Shown: piece after piece, positions 1 through 11,594 of the stretch
Numbering within the stretch: the first letter of the stretch is position 1
How the letters are laid out: every line of letters begins with the position of its first letter
DNA from: Ephydatia muelleri
Lineage: Eukaryota > Porifera > Demospongiae > Spongillida > Spongillidae
Assembly: GCA_013339895.1 (NCBI GenBank)
Contig: JABACO010000004.1
Span: forward strand, 3,254,688 to 3,318,687
DNA: 64,000 nt
Reading direction: 5' to 3'
Made by a program: the position numbers and the translations under genes
Notes under the pieces: model-generated
The model's database searches: none
Told to the model about the DNA's origin: nothing
The model's input: only the letters and a program-made list of their open reading frames with translations

Positions 1-560
1 TTTGTAGGTGGAGAGGTCCTATATCTATCTATTTGTTCTGTTCGTTAATTTTTATGCAATCCGTTACGGAGATACAGTTGAACAAACTACGTGCACATTT
101 TCGCGCTCGTTTCGCGCCAATGATTTGGGCAAATTGCGCTCCGCTCAATGTATGGGGAGGCGGGGATTATTACATTGGCGCGAATCAAGCGGGAAAACGT
201 GCACGTAGTTTATTCAACTGTATCTCCGTAACAGATGGCATAAAAATTAACGAACAGAACAAATCGATAGGTATAGGACCTCTCTACCTACATACCGAAT
301 TTGAAGCGATTTCATTACTCCTACAGAAAGTTATGGCGGGTTTGAACCCGGTGGGGTATCGAACGTTGCAATACTGGCAAGGAGCAAGTGCAAGATCCCA
401 AAAAGTATTTTACCATAGAGAAATGGTGTAATATGAAGTGCTGAAAATAGGAAGACGATAGCGTTAACCCTTCGGAAGTTATAGCATTTCAAACGTAAGG
501 CATTTTTATTATGCTTTTTTATAATACACGCTAGGTCCCTTTTCTCGGAAACTTTCCCAT
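1..560. mobile_element. Foldback MITE family A, copy 1 (cut by window edge)
   Basis: A long hairpin: bases about 10-123 pair with about 174-292, both containing the words AGGTCCTAT and TATCTCCGTAACG. A right flank to about 560 ends in TTTTCTCGGAAACT. The same hairpin core and right flank recur at 4.1, 10.7 and 13.7 kb, and part of the flank at 19.2 kb, which defines the family. No transposase is encoded, and the open frames across it are by-products of the palindrome. The left part lies outside the window. Confidence 0.75.
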
Positions 561-1739
561 GTGTAAATTAAATTGGGTAGGCCTATAAATATTTGGCTCT
601 TTCTAGTATTTGGCCTTGTAATTCCGAAACCTGCAGAGCCCCATGTTAACTATTGCTTTTGCTGATTGCTTATAGTCTGAGGATGATGTTTATCTAAATT
701 TCTCAATGTTCTTTTAAAACAATTGTAGCACAACTTAAAATGTTACATGTATAAATAAAGCGCGATTTAATAATGCACAAATCAAAACAAACATTTAATA
801 ACACTACGTAAAGTGGTATGTTGTTTTTCCCTATGTGTTAATTATTAAAGAATGTATAAACAGAAACACCCTATTTTACATTACGCAGCAATAAATGGTC
901 ACTACTAATACAACTATATCAAATCGTCAGAGGGGTCCCAGTATTTCAATAGAACTCTCTGAAGTTGATAGCCAGATAGGTTAGATTGCAGTGGGTTGAT
1001 GTGGTGACTTTCCAGTGGCACACTTTGCACTTCCTGCACAAATTTTTCGATGTCATGATTTTGTCCCAGCCAGTAGAATGTATGTACCTCGAACATCTTT
1101 CAGGTGCCAACATTGCTGCCACTGTGTGCATCATATTATTGTTTCCAAATATGACGAATTCAAGATTTTGGTGACATGAGCTGTAATTCCTAACAGCTAA
1201 ACTTGTTACATGACTCGCACCCTGAGAACACTACAGTACAAGTGGCTAACAGAAATCTCAATAAAAGTTGACACATCCTAAGCTATGCAGATCTTGAATT
1301 TGTTCTTTTCCCAGGGTGCCGCGAGTCCTGTCCGTGGTGGAAAATGAAAAATACAATGCCATCTAATCATTTGAGGAACGGGGGATGCACCTCTAGGCAG
1401 GTGTGGGTATTGCTGTAAGCCCTTCGTCACAGAAATTTTGCATTATTAAGTTTCAGACCCATCACAAACTTCACTAGTTTCCTATCCCCTCCGCCATTAC
1501 CACAACAGGTATTTTCATGTATGTACGTGACTATTTAACACTATTTTCGTACATGAACCTATGACATACCATATTTCTTTATTCAGGACACAATTGTACC
1601 TGCATTAAAGAAATTAACTGGTACTTTGACTTGCTACAGTTGTGTAGTAATGTGTGAAATGTGATATTTGATTTCAGTGCCCTATTCTGCTATCACTTCA
1701 GTACGCAAAAACGGGTTTCATGATGAATCCTTTGGTACA
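561..1739. other. Non-coding stretch, no gene seen
   Basis: AT-rich sequence between two foldback elements. Short opposing open frames around 914-1174 overlap on both strands, have no flanking splice signals that agree, and resemble nothing I know. I see no repeat longer than microsatellite scale here. Confidence 0.5.
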
Positions 1740-3625
1740 AACAGCGAGATGAATTACCGACTTGAGTCAAAAGCCGATAGGAACATAAGTGGTAGTTAGC
1801 AGATTTTTTTGCGTACATCGATAGTGCACTAACACTATGGCTAAGCTACATTTATTGCACATTTGTATCCCATTAGGATTTGTAGGAATGAATTAACACA
1901 AAAAGGGTTATGGAGACAACATGGGAAGGCATTTCTATTAAAATTAATAGGACGTACGACACTAATGCATCACGTGACTTATACGAGTTCATATTCTCGT
2001 CCTCCAATTATGTGCCCATACCTTTGATTAGCGCATACAGTACAACGTACATATACACACAGTCAGTGTGCAAAAGTCATACAATTTGCGTGTGTATTCT
2101 TGTCCTCCAATTTTGTGTCCATAAAGTAAACTGCCATATTAGAATGGGTTGGCTTTATTGGAATGGGTGGGGGGGGGGGGGGGGGGGGGCCAAATAACCG
2201 CAGCTTATAACCACAGTTCGAACTACCCTTTCAGTAGTTGATTTTTTTTCATGTCAAATAGTTAGTAAACCTTAAAACTCAGAAGCTTGGAGGCCATGCA
2301 TGGAAGAATGGCTGACAGGGAAAGGGAAAGCGCCTAACCCAGTGAATAGTAAAGACGTCACAACGGAGCTTTTATTCGCTCCACAGAATCCAACCGCTCG
2401 TGGGCATTTGGTAAGACTGAAATGCACTCAGGACATAACACTGCCGGCTGTATCTGATTTGAACGCAATCAAAATTATAGCCAGTTTGTAATCGTATATG
2501 TGTAATCTCAATAACATTTGCATTAATATTTATTGAAATAATTTAACCAAGTACAGATAAGCTGGCTGAATCTTGGCGATTCCTAAGAGGCTGTAGAAAA
2601 GTTAGGGGTTTGAAACTCATAGTTTTTGGTATATTCAATAACTGTAACTTAGCGATGCAGGATCGACCAGGCCAGTCGTGGTTCATTTAGTACTCACTTA
2701 TGGTCATTTTCAATGGAGGTCACGAAGCCTCTCTTAGGCTTAAAGTAGCTCTTGGAACAACGTAACCACTTATAACAAAGTTACATCTCATAAGTTATGA
2801 ATAGAGAAAGGGGAAAAGGAGGGCTTTTGCTAGCTCTTGCAATGCTTTGGTTTTTTTTGCATCACAACTCCTCAAACTAACAGAAAATGACCTAGCTGCA
2901 GACAGAGAACGCTAATGTATTTTGTTTTTGTACACCCCCCCCCCCCCTCCCTCTCAGAAATGCGAGTGGATATACAAAACAGAAGGTGCTGCAAACGTTT
3001 AAAACTATGGTATGGTGCGCATCCATCAGTAGTGCCACTTGGTGATGTAAAAACGTCCCCAGATGATGTTTTAGACTTGTACAGTCCATTAAAATACCCA
3101 TTCTGATATGGCAGCTTACCTTACGTGGAATTGTGCACCCATGTACGTTTTAGTACATAGCACTAGTACCATCCGTTGTCCTGGATTCTGTGGTTATAGG
3201 CTGCGGTTATTTGGACCCTTACTCCCCCCACCCGTTCCAATAAAGTCTAATATGGCAGTTTACCTTATGGACACAAAATTGGAGGTTGAAAATACACACT
3301 CACGTTGACTTTTGCTCACTGACTATGTGTGCGTTGTATGTGCTAATCAAAGGTATGGGTACACAATTGGGGGATGAGAATATGAGTATAAGTCATGTGA
3401 AGCATAAGTGATGTACGTCCTAATAGAAATGCCTTCCCGTGTTGTCTCCACGACTGATTATTTTGTTAATTCATTCCTACAAATCAAAATGAGATACAAA
3501 TGTGCAACAAACGTAGCATTGTGCACTATTGATATACGCAAAAAAAATAATAATAACCTCTTCATTGCACTTATGTTGTTATCGGCTCTTGACTTGAGTC
3601 TGTTCATCTCGCTGTTTTTCTAATA
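1740..3625. mobile_element. Foldback DNA element with ~450-bp inverted arms
   Basis: Bases about 1740-2215 are an imperfect inverted copy of about 3185-3625. Matching words include AACAGCGAGATGAA with its complement near 3610, and CCAATTTTGTGTCCATAA near 2110 with its complement near 3270. The roughly 970-bp centre holds G and C homopolymers (2169-2190 and 2935-2947) and a 63-codon open frame at 2300-2491 without recognisable similarity. It is probably a non-autonomous DNA transposon. I could not define terminal target duplications. Confidence 0.6.
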
Positions 3626-3971
3626 TGGCAGCGTACCTTAGCCATAGTATTCACATGAAGCTTTTATATATATTTTACACAATTGTACATGAAGGCACCA
3701 ACGTTGCAATAGCTTCTTCTACATGATTTGTTATTTCGAGCAGTAGCAACACAGGAGCATCCCTTGTAGGTCTCTACAACTCATTTGTTTGCAATCTAAT
3801 TTATATCAACAGTATGGTTTCAGGATGCCCGCTTTGCCCATGTTAATCCACTGATAAGTAACATAAATTTGCTCTAGTGTTTGATGTTTGTACTTGTACA
3901 TTGGAGTAGTGTGAAGTGGTTCTAAATGTTGTACTGTGAACACGTACAGTATATTGAATCATTTCCTACAG

Positions 3972-4052
3972 ATACTGCCTTGAGGGTGATCACTGGAAAC
4001 AGTTACCTAAAGATGATGTCTCTTCTAATAACGATATTGAAGAAACACCATG
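3972..4052 (+). CDS. Exon of a phase-2 exon family (STAT-like, tentative), gene 1
   Basis: An 81-bp exon after a TTTCCTACAG acceptor and before a GTTAGT donor. It begins with the third base of a codon and ends with two bases of the next, so it is phase 2 on both sides. The reading is YCLEGDHWKQLPKDD followed by an acidic VSSNNDIEETP tail. The next exon, at 5727, also starts in phase 2, so the frame carries across. I do not recognise this piece alone; its assignment rests on the neighbours. The 5' part of the gene is not identified and may lie outside the window. Confidence 0.5.
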
Positions 4053-4114
4053 GTTAGTTGACCAAGTACTAAGTAATGCCTGTCATGTTTGCCGATTTAG
4101 ACCATTGCTGAGCA

Positions 4115-4640
4115 TTCAAATCATTTCAAATTTGGTTTGTACGTAGAGGGGTCCTGTCGCTATTGATTTGTAATTTTTGCTTTATCCATTACAAAGATAT
4201 TGCTGTGTGAAGGTAATGCACATTTTCCTAGTTGTTTCGCGCCAATCATTTTGGCGAACCGCATACAATTCAATGTATGGAGGAAATTTTGGCAGAATGA
4301 GCGGGAAAATGTGCATGAAATTTGCACAGCTGTATCTCTGTAACGGATAGGATAAATATTAATGAACTTTACAAATCAATAGCGACAGGACCCCTGTATG
4401 TAAGTACCAAATGTGAAGAGATTTGAACACTCCTACCTAAAGATGTGGTTTAAAACCTGATGGGGTATCGGACCTCGTAACTTTGGTGCTATGATTGTGC
4501 AAGGCACCAAAATTCATATTCGCATAGTGTTGACAATAGGAAGTCGATAGTATTAACAGTTCGTAATAGCAATTTGGGTTGTATGCTATAAACATAAATC
4601 CACTAGGGTCATTATCTCGTAGAACGTTCCCTATAGTCCC
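4115..4640. mobile_element. Foldback MITE family A, copy 2
   Basis: The hairpin core, about 4139-4398, has GGGGTCCTGTCGCTATTGAT on the left and its complement ATCAATAGCGACAGGACCCC on the right. It is followed by the family's right flank, which includes the words AATAGGAAGTCGATAG and ATCTCGTAGAACGTTCCC. The left flank is short. It lies in an intron of gene 1. Confidence 0.7.
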
Positions 4641-5726
4641 TATGGGATGGTATAAGTACGTGTATATTTCCCTTTCTAACCATGACAATTGTAACTCTTT
4701 TGTGCAAAGCACTACATGCTTGGCCTTAACGATGACGGCCAATCTTTTGGCCGTCATCGCGCCAAGCCATTCATATGTATATCATGATAACTTACCCTTC
4801 ACTACTCTTTTCAGATCAAATAACATTTAGAATATTTTGTGATGTTGGCGTGCTGGAACTACCCGTAATATGGCGGTACTTCAGCGTGTAGTGCAATGCC
4901 GTAAAGCCTGGGGACACTTTATATTGCTTGCAATGTCGCCTTGCAACATCTAAATGTTTTACCCGAGATGTGCATGTGTATAATCACATCTTTTTATCAA
5001 CATCAATGCATTTCCTAGACTGAGACAATGTTTGTCTCCAATGTGATCATTTTTTCATTTCCAGTACATGTATTTAAAGATAACAAGTGTTATATGCTGT
5101 GAAAACTAACAGTTGAGCATTGTAAAATGTATCTCTGCACTGAATTTAATTTCAGTGCCGTTTGAATGATTCAGATCGCATGTGCAGTTTCTGTCTCCAT
5201 CAACACTAGACGCATATTTTAAAGAGTTATGTTGATATAAATGATATTTGCTGTATATCTTAATGTAAATTTTTCATCCGGACACTCATGCATTCAATTA
5301 AATATAAGATTAGTACTCAGTGCATGAAAATTTGGTGTAAGTATCAAATCAAGACCATTTGTACAGTTTTCAGCTACATGTATAGACCGATTCACAGTTT
5401 GTTTGAATCATAAATCCTAGTTTAGGCATAATGCATTTGACAGTATGATATATCCAGTTGACCAAAAGTAGCACTGTAGATGTACAGTGTACATTAATAT
5501 GTCATAGAGGGAGTCCTATATTACTATTTGCCTGATTTGGAGAAGAGCATTACCTCTCAGCATTTTCTGGCTGTGTACACTATGTGCTACATTATTTAAG
5601 AACAAGTATTAATCAGTGTCACACTCCCACCACCAGTTAAATACTCCGAAACTGGGAGGAGGGAAGATGGGATGCAGAGGATGGTATTGTGTTTTGTGTT
5701 AGATAATCGTGTGTGTGTGTGTGCAG

Positions 5727-6050
5727 TGAGGATCATGAAATCGAAATCCCCATGAAGAAATCTGATGGTAAAATTATGGAAAATGAAGGAACAGACCTTC
5801 ATGAATCACCTGCTATATTGGAAACGAAATGTCCCACTCCTTTACCGACACCACTGCTCCAATATAAAAGCGGATTAATGATGAAAACTAACTATATAGA
5901 ACAGTTGGCTTGTCAAATACATGTAGCTGATAAACTACATGTAGTAACGAAATGTGTGCAATCAAATGCAAGATGTAGTGATTGCACAGAGAAAGATACC
6001 AATGCAGTGAATCAAGTTATCAAACCATTTGTTGCACCATATGAAGAAAA
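5727..6050 (+). CDS. Exon A1, 108-codon cassette exon of gene 1
   Basis: The acceptor is a (GT)n run ending GTGCAG and the donor is GTAGGT. The exon is 324 bp, phase 2 at both ends, so it could be skipped or duplicated without changing frame. The protein is polar, with SEDHEIEIPMKKSDGK near the start, LHESPAILETKCPTP in the middle, a Cys/His-containing stretch (CVQSNARCSDC) and VNQVIKPFVAPYEE at the end. The EG..HES and N..IKP patterns recur in the exons at 23.9 kb and 59.5 kb. I know no domain that fits it; it may be a linker or regulatory segment. It is nearly identical to exon A2 (8342-8656). Confidence 0.6.
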
Positions 6051-6680
6051 GTAGGTGCTTTAAATGAAAAGAAATGTGGTTACATTGTGCCTGTGTGAAT
6101 TGCACATGTATTTGTACACAGTCCATATGTGCAAGTACTATGTGTTGCATTAATGTATGTTTGTGTATATGTGTGTATGGGTATTTGTGGGCATGTTTGT
6201 GTATGTGTGTTCATGCTTCTTGCGGTTGTGTGCAGTTTCATTTGTTTGTTTGTGGAAATGTGCATGTATAGTTTTTTAAAGATTAATAGTATATTACATG
6301 CATAGGGCATCTCTGTATACATGTACAGCTGTTATGTACATATGGTGTATTTGGTGTGTGTATGTGGTTGTGCTACAGTAGATGCATGTGTTAGCTGTAT
6401 ACACACATACACTTGAGAGATACGTGTAAGTGTGCAAACAATAACACTGCACAAGTGATTTGTAAAAATGTTGCAAGGTCTTGTCAGTGTTAATATGTCG
6501 TACCTCTGGTAAATTGCCATAAGGTCACAAAGCTGGTTCTGGGCTCTTTCACCATTTAGGACATACATGTACATGTAAGCTCTGCGTGCATTGTTATTTA
6601 ACTATATGGATGTATATTGAGGACAAATGTTTCTTGTTCCACTTTGATCGTACTCCCCCCCCCCCCCTACCACTTTTTAG

Positions 6681-6749
6681 TGTTCATTCAGACCCTAGAT
6701 GCACATCACGTTTGTGCTATGTTTACGAAAAATCCGGTACCAAAATAAG
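6681..6749 (+). CDS. Exon B1, 23-codon phase-2 exon of gene 1
   Basis: The exon follows a CCACTTTTTAG acceptor and precedes a GTGAGT donor; 69 bp, phase 2 at both ends. It reads VHSDPRCTSRLCYVYEKSGT and ends KIR. It is a member of a three-copy exon set (B1, B2 at 9223, B3 at 12307) that shares the SD.RC core and similar downstream intron sequence. The CYVYEKSG.KI stretch is compatible with a central SH2 strand as in STAT proteins, but that is a weak inference from a few residues. Confidence 0.5.
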
Positions 6750-7216
6750 GTGAGTTTCAAAAACTTCAGCTGTTAGTTTTCACAGCATAAAACTACATGT
6801 ACATGTATGTGGTGTAATATGTATTATAAAAGTTATTTTGTGTAGGGGTTTGACAATAACGCTAGCCCATTAATTAACTAGCACATTGTCTGAGTGGATG
6901 TACATGTCTGTATATCAATACCGTATTTGCTTGGGGATTTGTATTAAGTCCAGTTTCTATTTGACCAGCGAATCTTTTCTGTTCCTGCATACATTTTTAA
7001 ATTGACCATAGTATGGTAACACATGTGGAAGTGAATGGGTAATCTACTATGAAGTAATTCTAATTTGATCAGACAGCCGATGCATGCTTTGTTTGATACA
7101 AGTTGGTTAGGGCGTTTCGAGTCTTTCAGCCAAAGGGTTATTCAATAAAATAACTGCAAGATTGATTTAAGGCATGTGGAGCATTTCCACTAGATTTTGA
7201 CCGTTATGTACTTATA

Positions 7217-7353
7217 GTGGCGGCCAAATTAAACATCACACATCGTCTTAGTGCTACAATCTGGCGACAATGCAGAACGATCTAAAAAGACTATCCAAAA
7301 CTATTCAACAAACGTAACCTATATTAGCACCTAAAAAGTGGTAACTAGCGGGT
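7217..7353. mobile_element. Terminal fragment of Tc1-like element at duplication edge
   Basis: This is the same 137 bp as the left end of the Tc1-like element at 9768, starting after TA with GTGGCGGCCAAATTAAACAT. It stops where the second duplication copy begins. The tandem duplication therefore happened after the transposon inserted, with one breakpoint inside it. Confidence 0.8.
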
Positions 7354-8341
7354 ACGTATGATACGTTTATCATGATAACTTACCCTTCACTACGCTTTTC
7401 AGATCAAGTAACATTTAGAATATTTTGTAATGTTGGCGTGCTGGATCTACCTATAATATGGCGGTACTTCAGCGTGTAGTGCAATGCCATAAAGCCTGGG
7501 GACAAGTAATTACAGGCTATATTGTTTGCAATGTCGCCTTGCAACATCAAAATGTTTTACCCGAGATGTGTACACGTACATGTGTAATCACATCTTTTTA
7601 TCAACATCAATACATTTCCTAGACTGAGACAATGTTTGTCTCCTATGTGATCATTTTTTCATTTCCAGTACATGTATTAAAAGTTAACAAGTGTTATATG
7701 CTGTGAAAACTAACAGTTGAGCATTGTAAAATGTATCTCTGCACTGAATTTAATTTCAGTGCCATTTGAATGATTCAGATCGCATGTGCAGTTTCTGTCC
7801 CATCAACACTAGACGCATATTTTAAAGAGTTATGTTGATATACATGATAATTGCTGTATATCTTAATGTAAAGTTTTCATCCGGACACTCATGCAATCAA
7901 TTCAAAGTAAGATTAGTACTCAGTGCATGAAAATTTGGTGTAAGTATCAAATCAAGACCATTTGTACAGTTTTCAGCTACATGTATGTCATTGTATAGAC
8001 CGATACACAGTTTGTTTGAATCATAAATCCTAGTTTAGGCATAATGCATTTGACAGTATGATTTATCCAGTTGACCAAAAGTAGCACTGTAGATGTACAG
8101 TGTACATTAATATGTCATAGAGGGAGTCCTATATTACTATTTGCCTGATTTGGAGAAGAGCATTACCTCTCAGCATTTTCTGGCTGTGTACACTATGTGC
8201 TACCTTATTTAAAAACACAGTATTAATCAGTGTCACACTCCCACCACCAGTTAAATACTCCGAAACTGGGAGGAGGGAAGATGGGATGCAGAGATGGTAT
8301 TGTGTTTTGTGTTAGATAATCGTGTGTGTGTGTGTGTGCAG

Positions 8342-8656
8342 TGAGGATCATGAAATCAAAATCCCCATGAAGAAATCTGATGGTAAAATTATGGAAAATG
8401 AAGGAACAGACCTTCATGAATCACCTGCTATATTGGAAACGAAATGTCCCACTCCTTTACCGACACCACTGCTCCAGTATAAAAGCGAATTGATTAACAA
8501 TATAGAACAGTTGGCTTGTCAAATACATGTAGCTGATAAACTACATGTAGTAACGAAATGTGTGCAATCAAATGCAAGATGTAGTGATTGCACAGAGAAA
8601 GATACCAATGCAGTGAATCAAGTTATCAAACCATTTGTTGCACCATATGAAGAAAG
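8342..8656 (+). CDS. Exon A2, duplicate of exon A1
   Basis: A 315-bp copy of exon A1, phase 2 on both sides, with the same (GT)n-CAG acceptor and a better donor context (AAG|GTAGGT). It differs by an in-frame three-codon loss and a few substitutions near the middle (ELINNIEQL against GLMMKTNYIEQL). The frame stays open, so the copy could be used together with A1 or as an alternative to it. Confidence 0.6.
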
Positions 8657-9222
8657 GTAGGTGCTTTAAATGAAAAGAAATGTGGTTACATTGTGCCTGT
8701 GTGAATTGCACATGTATTTGTACACAGTCCATATGTGCAAGTACTATGTGTTGCATTAATGTATGTTTGTGTATATGTGTGTATGGGTATTTGTGGGCAT
8801 GTTTGTGTATGTGTGTTCATGCTTCTTGCGGTTGTGTGCAGTTTCATTTGTTTGTTTGTGGAAATGTGCATGTATAGTTTTTTTAAAGATTAATTGTATA
8901 TTACATGCATAGGGCATCTCTGTATACATGTACAGCTGTTATGTACATATGGTGTATTTGGTGTGTGTATGTGGTTGTGCTACAGTAGATGCATGTGTTA
9001 GCTGTATACACACATACACTTGAGAGATACGTGTAAGTGTGCAAACAATAACACTGCACAAGTGATTTGTAAAAATGTTGCAAGGTCTTGTCAGTGCTGA
9101 TATGTCGTACCTCTGGTAAATTGCCATAAGGTCACAAAGCTGGTTCTGGGCTCTTTCACCATTTAGGACATACATGTACATGTACCCCCCCCCCCCCCCC
9201 CCCCCCCTCTACCACTTTTTAG

Positions 9223-9300
9223 TGTTCATTCAGACCCTGGATGCACATCAAGTTTAGTTCATTTGTGCTATGTTTACGAAAATTCCAGTACCAAAATAAG
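9223..9300 (+). CDS. Exon B2, duplicate of exon B1
   Basis: The exon has the same CCACTTTTTAG acceptor and GTGAGT donor as B1. It is 78 bp, phase 2 at both ends, and reads VHSDPGCTSSLVHLCYVYEN followed by SSTKIR. It is three codons longer than B1. A 22-base poly-C run lies just upstream. Confidence 0.5.
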
Positions 9301-9767
9301 GTGAGTTTCAAAAACTTCAGCTGTTAGTTTTCACAGCATAAAACTACATGTACATGTATGTGGTGTAATATGTATTATAAAAGTTATTTTGTGTAGGGGT
9401 TTGACAATAACGCTAGCCCATTAATTAACTAGCACATTGTCTGAGTGGATGTACATGTCTGTATATCAATACCGTATTTGCTTGGGGATTTGTATTAAGT
9501 CCAGTTTCTATTTGACCAGCGAACCTTTTCTGTTCCTGCATACATTTTTAAATTGACCATAGTATGGTAACACATGTGGGAGTGAATGGGTAATCTACTA
9601 TGAAGTAATTCTAATTTGATCAGACAGCCGATGCATGCTTTGTTTGATACAAGTTGGTTAGGGCATTTCAAGTCTTTCAGCCAAAGGGTTATTCAATAAA
9701 ATAACTGCAAGATTGATTTAAGGCATGTGGAGCATTTCCACTAGATTTTGACCGTTATGTACTTATA

Positions 9768-10659
9768 GTGGCGGCCAAATTAAACATCACACATCGTCTT
9801 AGTGCTACAATCTGGCGACAATGCAGAACGATCTAAAAAGACTATCCAAAACTATTCAACAAACGTAACCTATATTAGCACCTAAAAAGTGGTAACTAGC
9901 GGGTGGGACTTAGCCTTCGTCTTTGCATCGTGTGCTTGCATGATACAGGACCTGTACATGTACTTTGGCTTAGGCTTTGGAGCGTCTCCGATTTGCCGGC
10001 AGCAAAATTGTCTGTGGCTCTTCATTTGGACACTACACTCATCAGTCCACAAAACGTGTTTAAAATTGCATCCATTAAATTCGTCTTGGCCCACACCAGC
10101 CGCTTCTGTTTATTAACATTGCGTATGAGCTGGTAGTATGTGCTACCGCGAAATGTCCATCCAAGAGATCTCCTGCAGTGAAGAACAGTGCAAAGACTTA
10201 TCTATTAGCCACGTGACTCTAATAGCCGGTGGACGGTGGAGTTAGTTTCGTTGTCGATACGCATCTGTTGCTCAAATTAGGTCTTAATTTCTGCAATCAC
10301 CTTGGGCAAATGCCCTGAGCCCGGCTTTCTAGCGATGCTGTGGGTTTTCGCGTACCTCTTCAAAAACAAAAATATGTTTTTGTGAGTACACGATAGATTT
10401 TCGGCCTTCAGTAGGTTACGTATTGTAGGAGTTTTGTAGCCTTTGCTAGCAAGACATAACATGCGGAGCTTCAAATAATCATCTTTATCAACTGAAGCAC
10501 ATGTGTAATTGCAAACGAATATAAAAGCTAACCTAAAACGATGACTTGCAATGTGCTAAATAGTCAGCATTTAAACGATACAGAGCCAAACGAAGCCACA
10601 TATTCGTCGCACGGTCGTACCACTAAGCCGATGTGTGATGTTTAATTTGACTGCTACTG
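9768..10659 (-). mobile_element. Tc1/mariner-type DNA transposon, internally deleted
   Basis: The ends are inverted repeats: GTGGCGGCCAAATTAAACAT on the left and the complement of ATGTTTAATTTGACTGCTAC on the right, about 45 bp each and flanked by TA. At 0.9 kb it is shorter than the usual 1.3-1.7 kb. Two transposase pieces remain on the minus strand. The left end is shared with the fragment at 7217-7353. Confidence 0.8.
9904..10474 (-). pseudogene. Tc1-like transposase remnant
   Basis: On the minus strand, 10474-10277 encodes an N-terminal helix-turn-helix-like piece (LASKGYKTPTIRNLLKAENL ending in a KPGSG linker). 10094-9904 encodes the start of the DDE catalytic domain, VLWTDECSVQMKSHRQFCC followed by PKPKPKY. 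This is the typical Tc1 pattern in which the Asp of WTDE is the first catalytic residue. The rest of the catalytic domain is missing, so the element cannot move by itself. Confidence 0.8.
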
Positions 10660-10689
10660 TATATAGCATTCAATTCACATCTTCTGTAC

Positions 10690-11310
10690 AGTAAACACTA
10701 TGAACTTTCTGTTTAGCTTCATACCACACCATTTCTCGGTGTGTAAATATATTTTGATGTCTTGCACAAGCACGGTGTCGACTTTATGAAGTCCAATATC
10801 CTATGGGGTTCAAAAACCACATCTTCAGGTAGGAGCATTCATATTGCTTCAAATTCAGTGCAGGGTGTATGTAGAAGGGTCCTGCGGCTATTGATTTGTT
10901 CGCAAACCCCTTCCAATTGAATGTATAGAGAAAGAATTGAGCAGGAGAACGTGCAACTATTTTGCACAGCTGTGTCACTGTAATGGATAAAGAAAAATTA
11001 AAGAGCAGAAGATATCAATAGCGACAGGACCCCACTATGTACATGTACATGTACACCAGATTTGAAGTGATTTGAACACTCCTACCTGAAGATGTGACGC
11101 TTCATGAAAAGGGCAAGAGGTATTGGACCTTATAACATCAGCATCGTGCTTGTGCAAGACACCTAACTATATTTACACATAGAGCAATGATGTGGTATGT
11201 TGAAAATAGGACATCGATTGAGTTAACCTTGAGAATGATATATATTTATTGATTTGACTTGGATGCTATATATACAAGCATCAAAATCTCAAAGAACATT
11301 CCTTGTATTG
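10690..11310. mobile_element. Foldback MITE family A, copy 3
   Basis: Both flanks and a shortened hairpin core are present: ACCACACCATTTCTCGGTG on the left, GGGTCCTGCGGCTATTGAT then ATCAATAGCGACAGGACCCC in the middle, and a right flank ending near TCTCAAAGAACATTCC. It lies in an intron of gene 1, immediately next to the Tc1-like element. Confidence 0.7.
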
Positions 11311-11489
11311 TACAGTTGACTCTTGTTGTCTGGACAGGGGATCAGTTACAGATGAAACGTTTTTTGGGACAGCTTATTGTTTGTGGAAAAGTATTGGTGC
11401 ATTTATTCAACTTTGCAGCTCTATTTTGAAAGAAAGGAGGGAGGGCCCTTGATGACTTCATTGTCTTTATGATGCATCACCCACTGCAG

Positions 11490-11594
11490 TGCTAGGTTTT
11501 CTGAGCAAGGATACTATAGCAACTCAAGTGGTGATATGGAACCTCTTGTATTCATTGGTGCATCTCCAAACAATGCTAAACAATTTATATTGTG
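11490..11594 (+). CDS. 35-codon exon with STAT SH2-end-like motif, gene 1
   Basis: The acceptor is CCACTGCAG and the donor GTAAGT; 105 bp, phase 2 at both ends. The reading is ARFSEQGYYSNSS then GDMEPLVFIGASPNNAKQF. The GD..PLVFI.xxPN..K.F pattern matches the end of the STAT SH2 domain, where GD/TD, L-V/I-Y, P and K-D/E-x-F occupy the same order. The exons at 26545 and 57858 show the same motif. It sits in the position exon A takes in the other two modules, followed by exon B3. Confidence 0.5.

Larger units (their letters stand above)
4780..7353. repeat. Tandem segmental duplication, copy 1
   Basis: A 2.57-kb block beginning TATCATGATAACTTACCC and ending CTAGCGGGT is repeated almost base for base at 7368-9904. 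It carries exon A (5727-6050), exon B (6681-6749), the introns around them, and at its right end about 137 bp of a Tc1-like transposon end. Differences are scattered substitutions, small indels and microsatellite length changes, plus a stretch of about 78 bp (6578-6655) present only here, next to a poly-C run. Confidence 0.9.
7368..9904. repeat. Tandem segmental duplication, copy 2
   Basis: The second copy of the 2.55-kb block, carrying exons A2 and B2. It is separated from copy 1 by about 14 bp (ACGTATGATACGTT). Identity looks to be well above 95 percent by eye. Its right end runs into the intact end of the Tc1-like element, which continues to 10659. Confidence 0.9.

Noticed and set aside
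5140-5215. TTTCAG-preceded stretch repeated at 7755 as a further duplicated exon
   Set aside because: The phase-2 reading hits a stop at once and the two copies differ by frame-changing indels, so it is not coding.
6074-6574. Cys-rich open frames repeated at 8680-9181
   Set aside because: They are intronic TG-rich sequence copied by the tandem duplication. Identity of the two copies reflects the duplication and not protein constraint.
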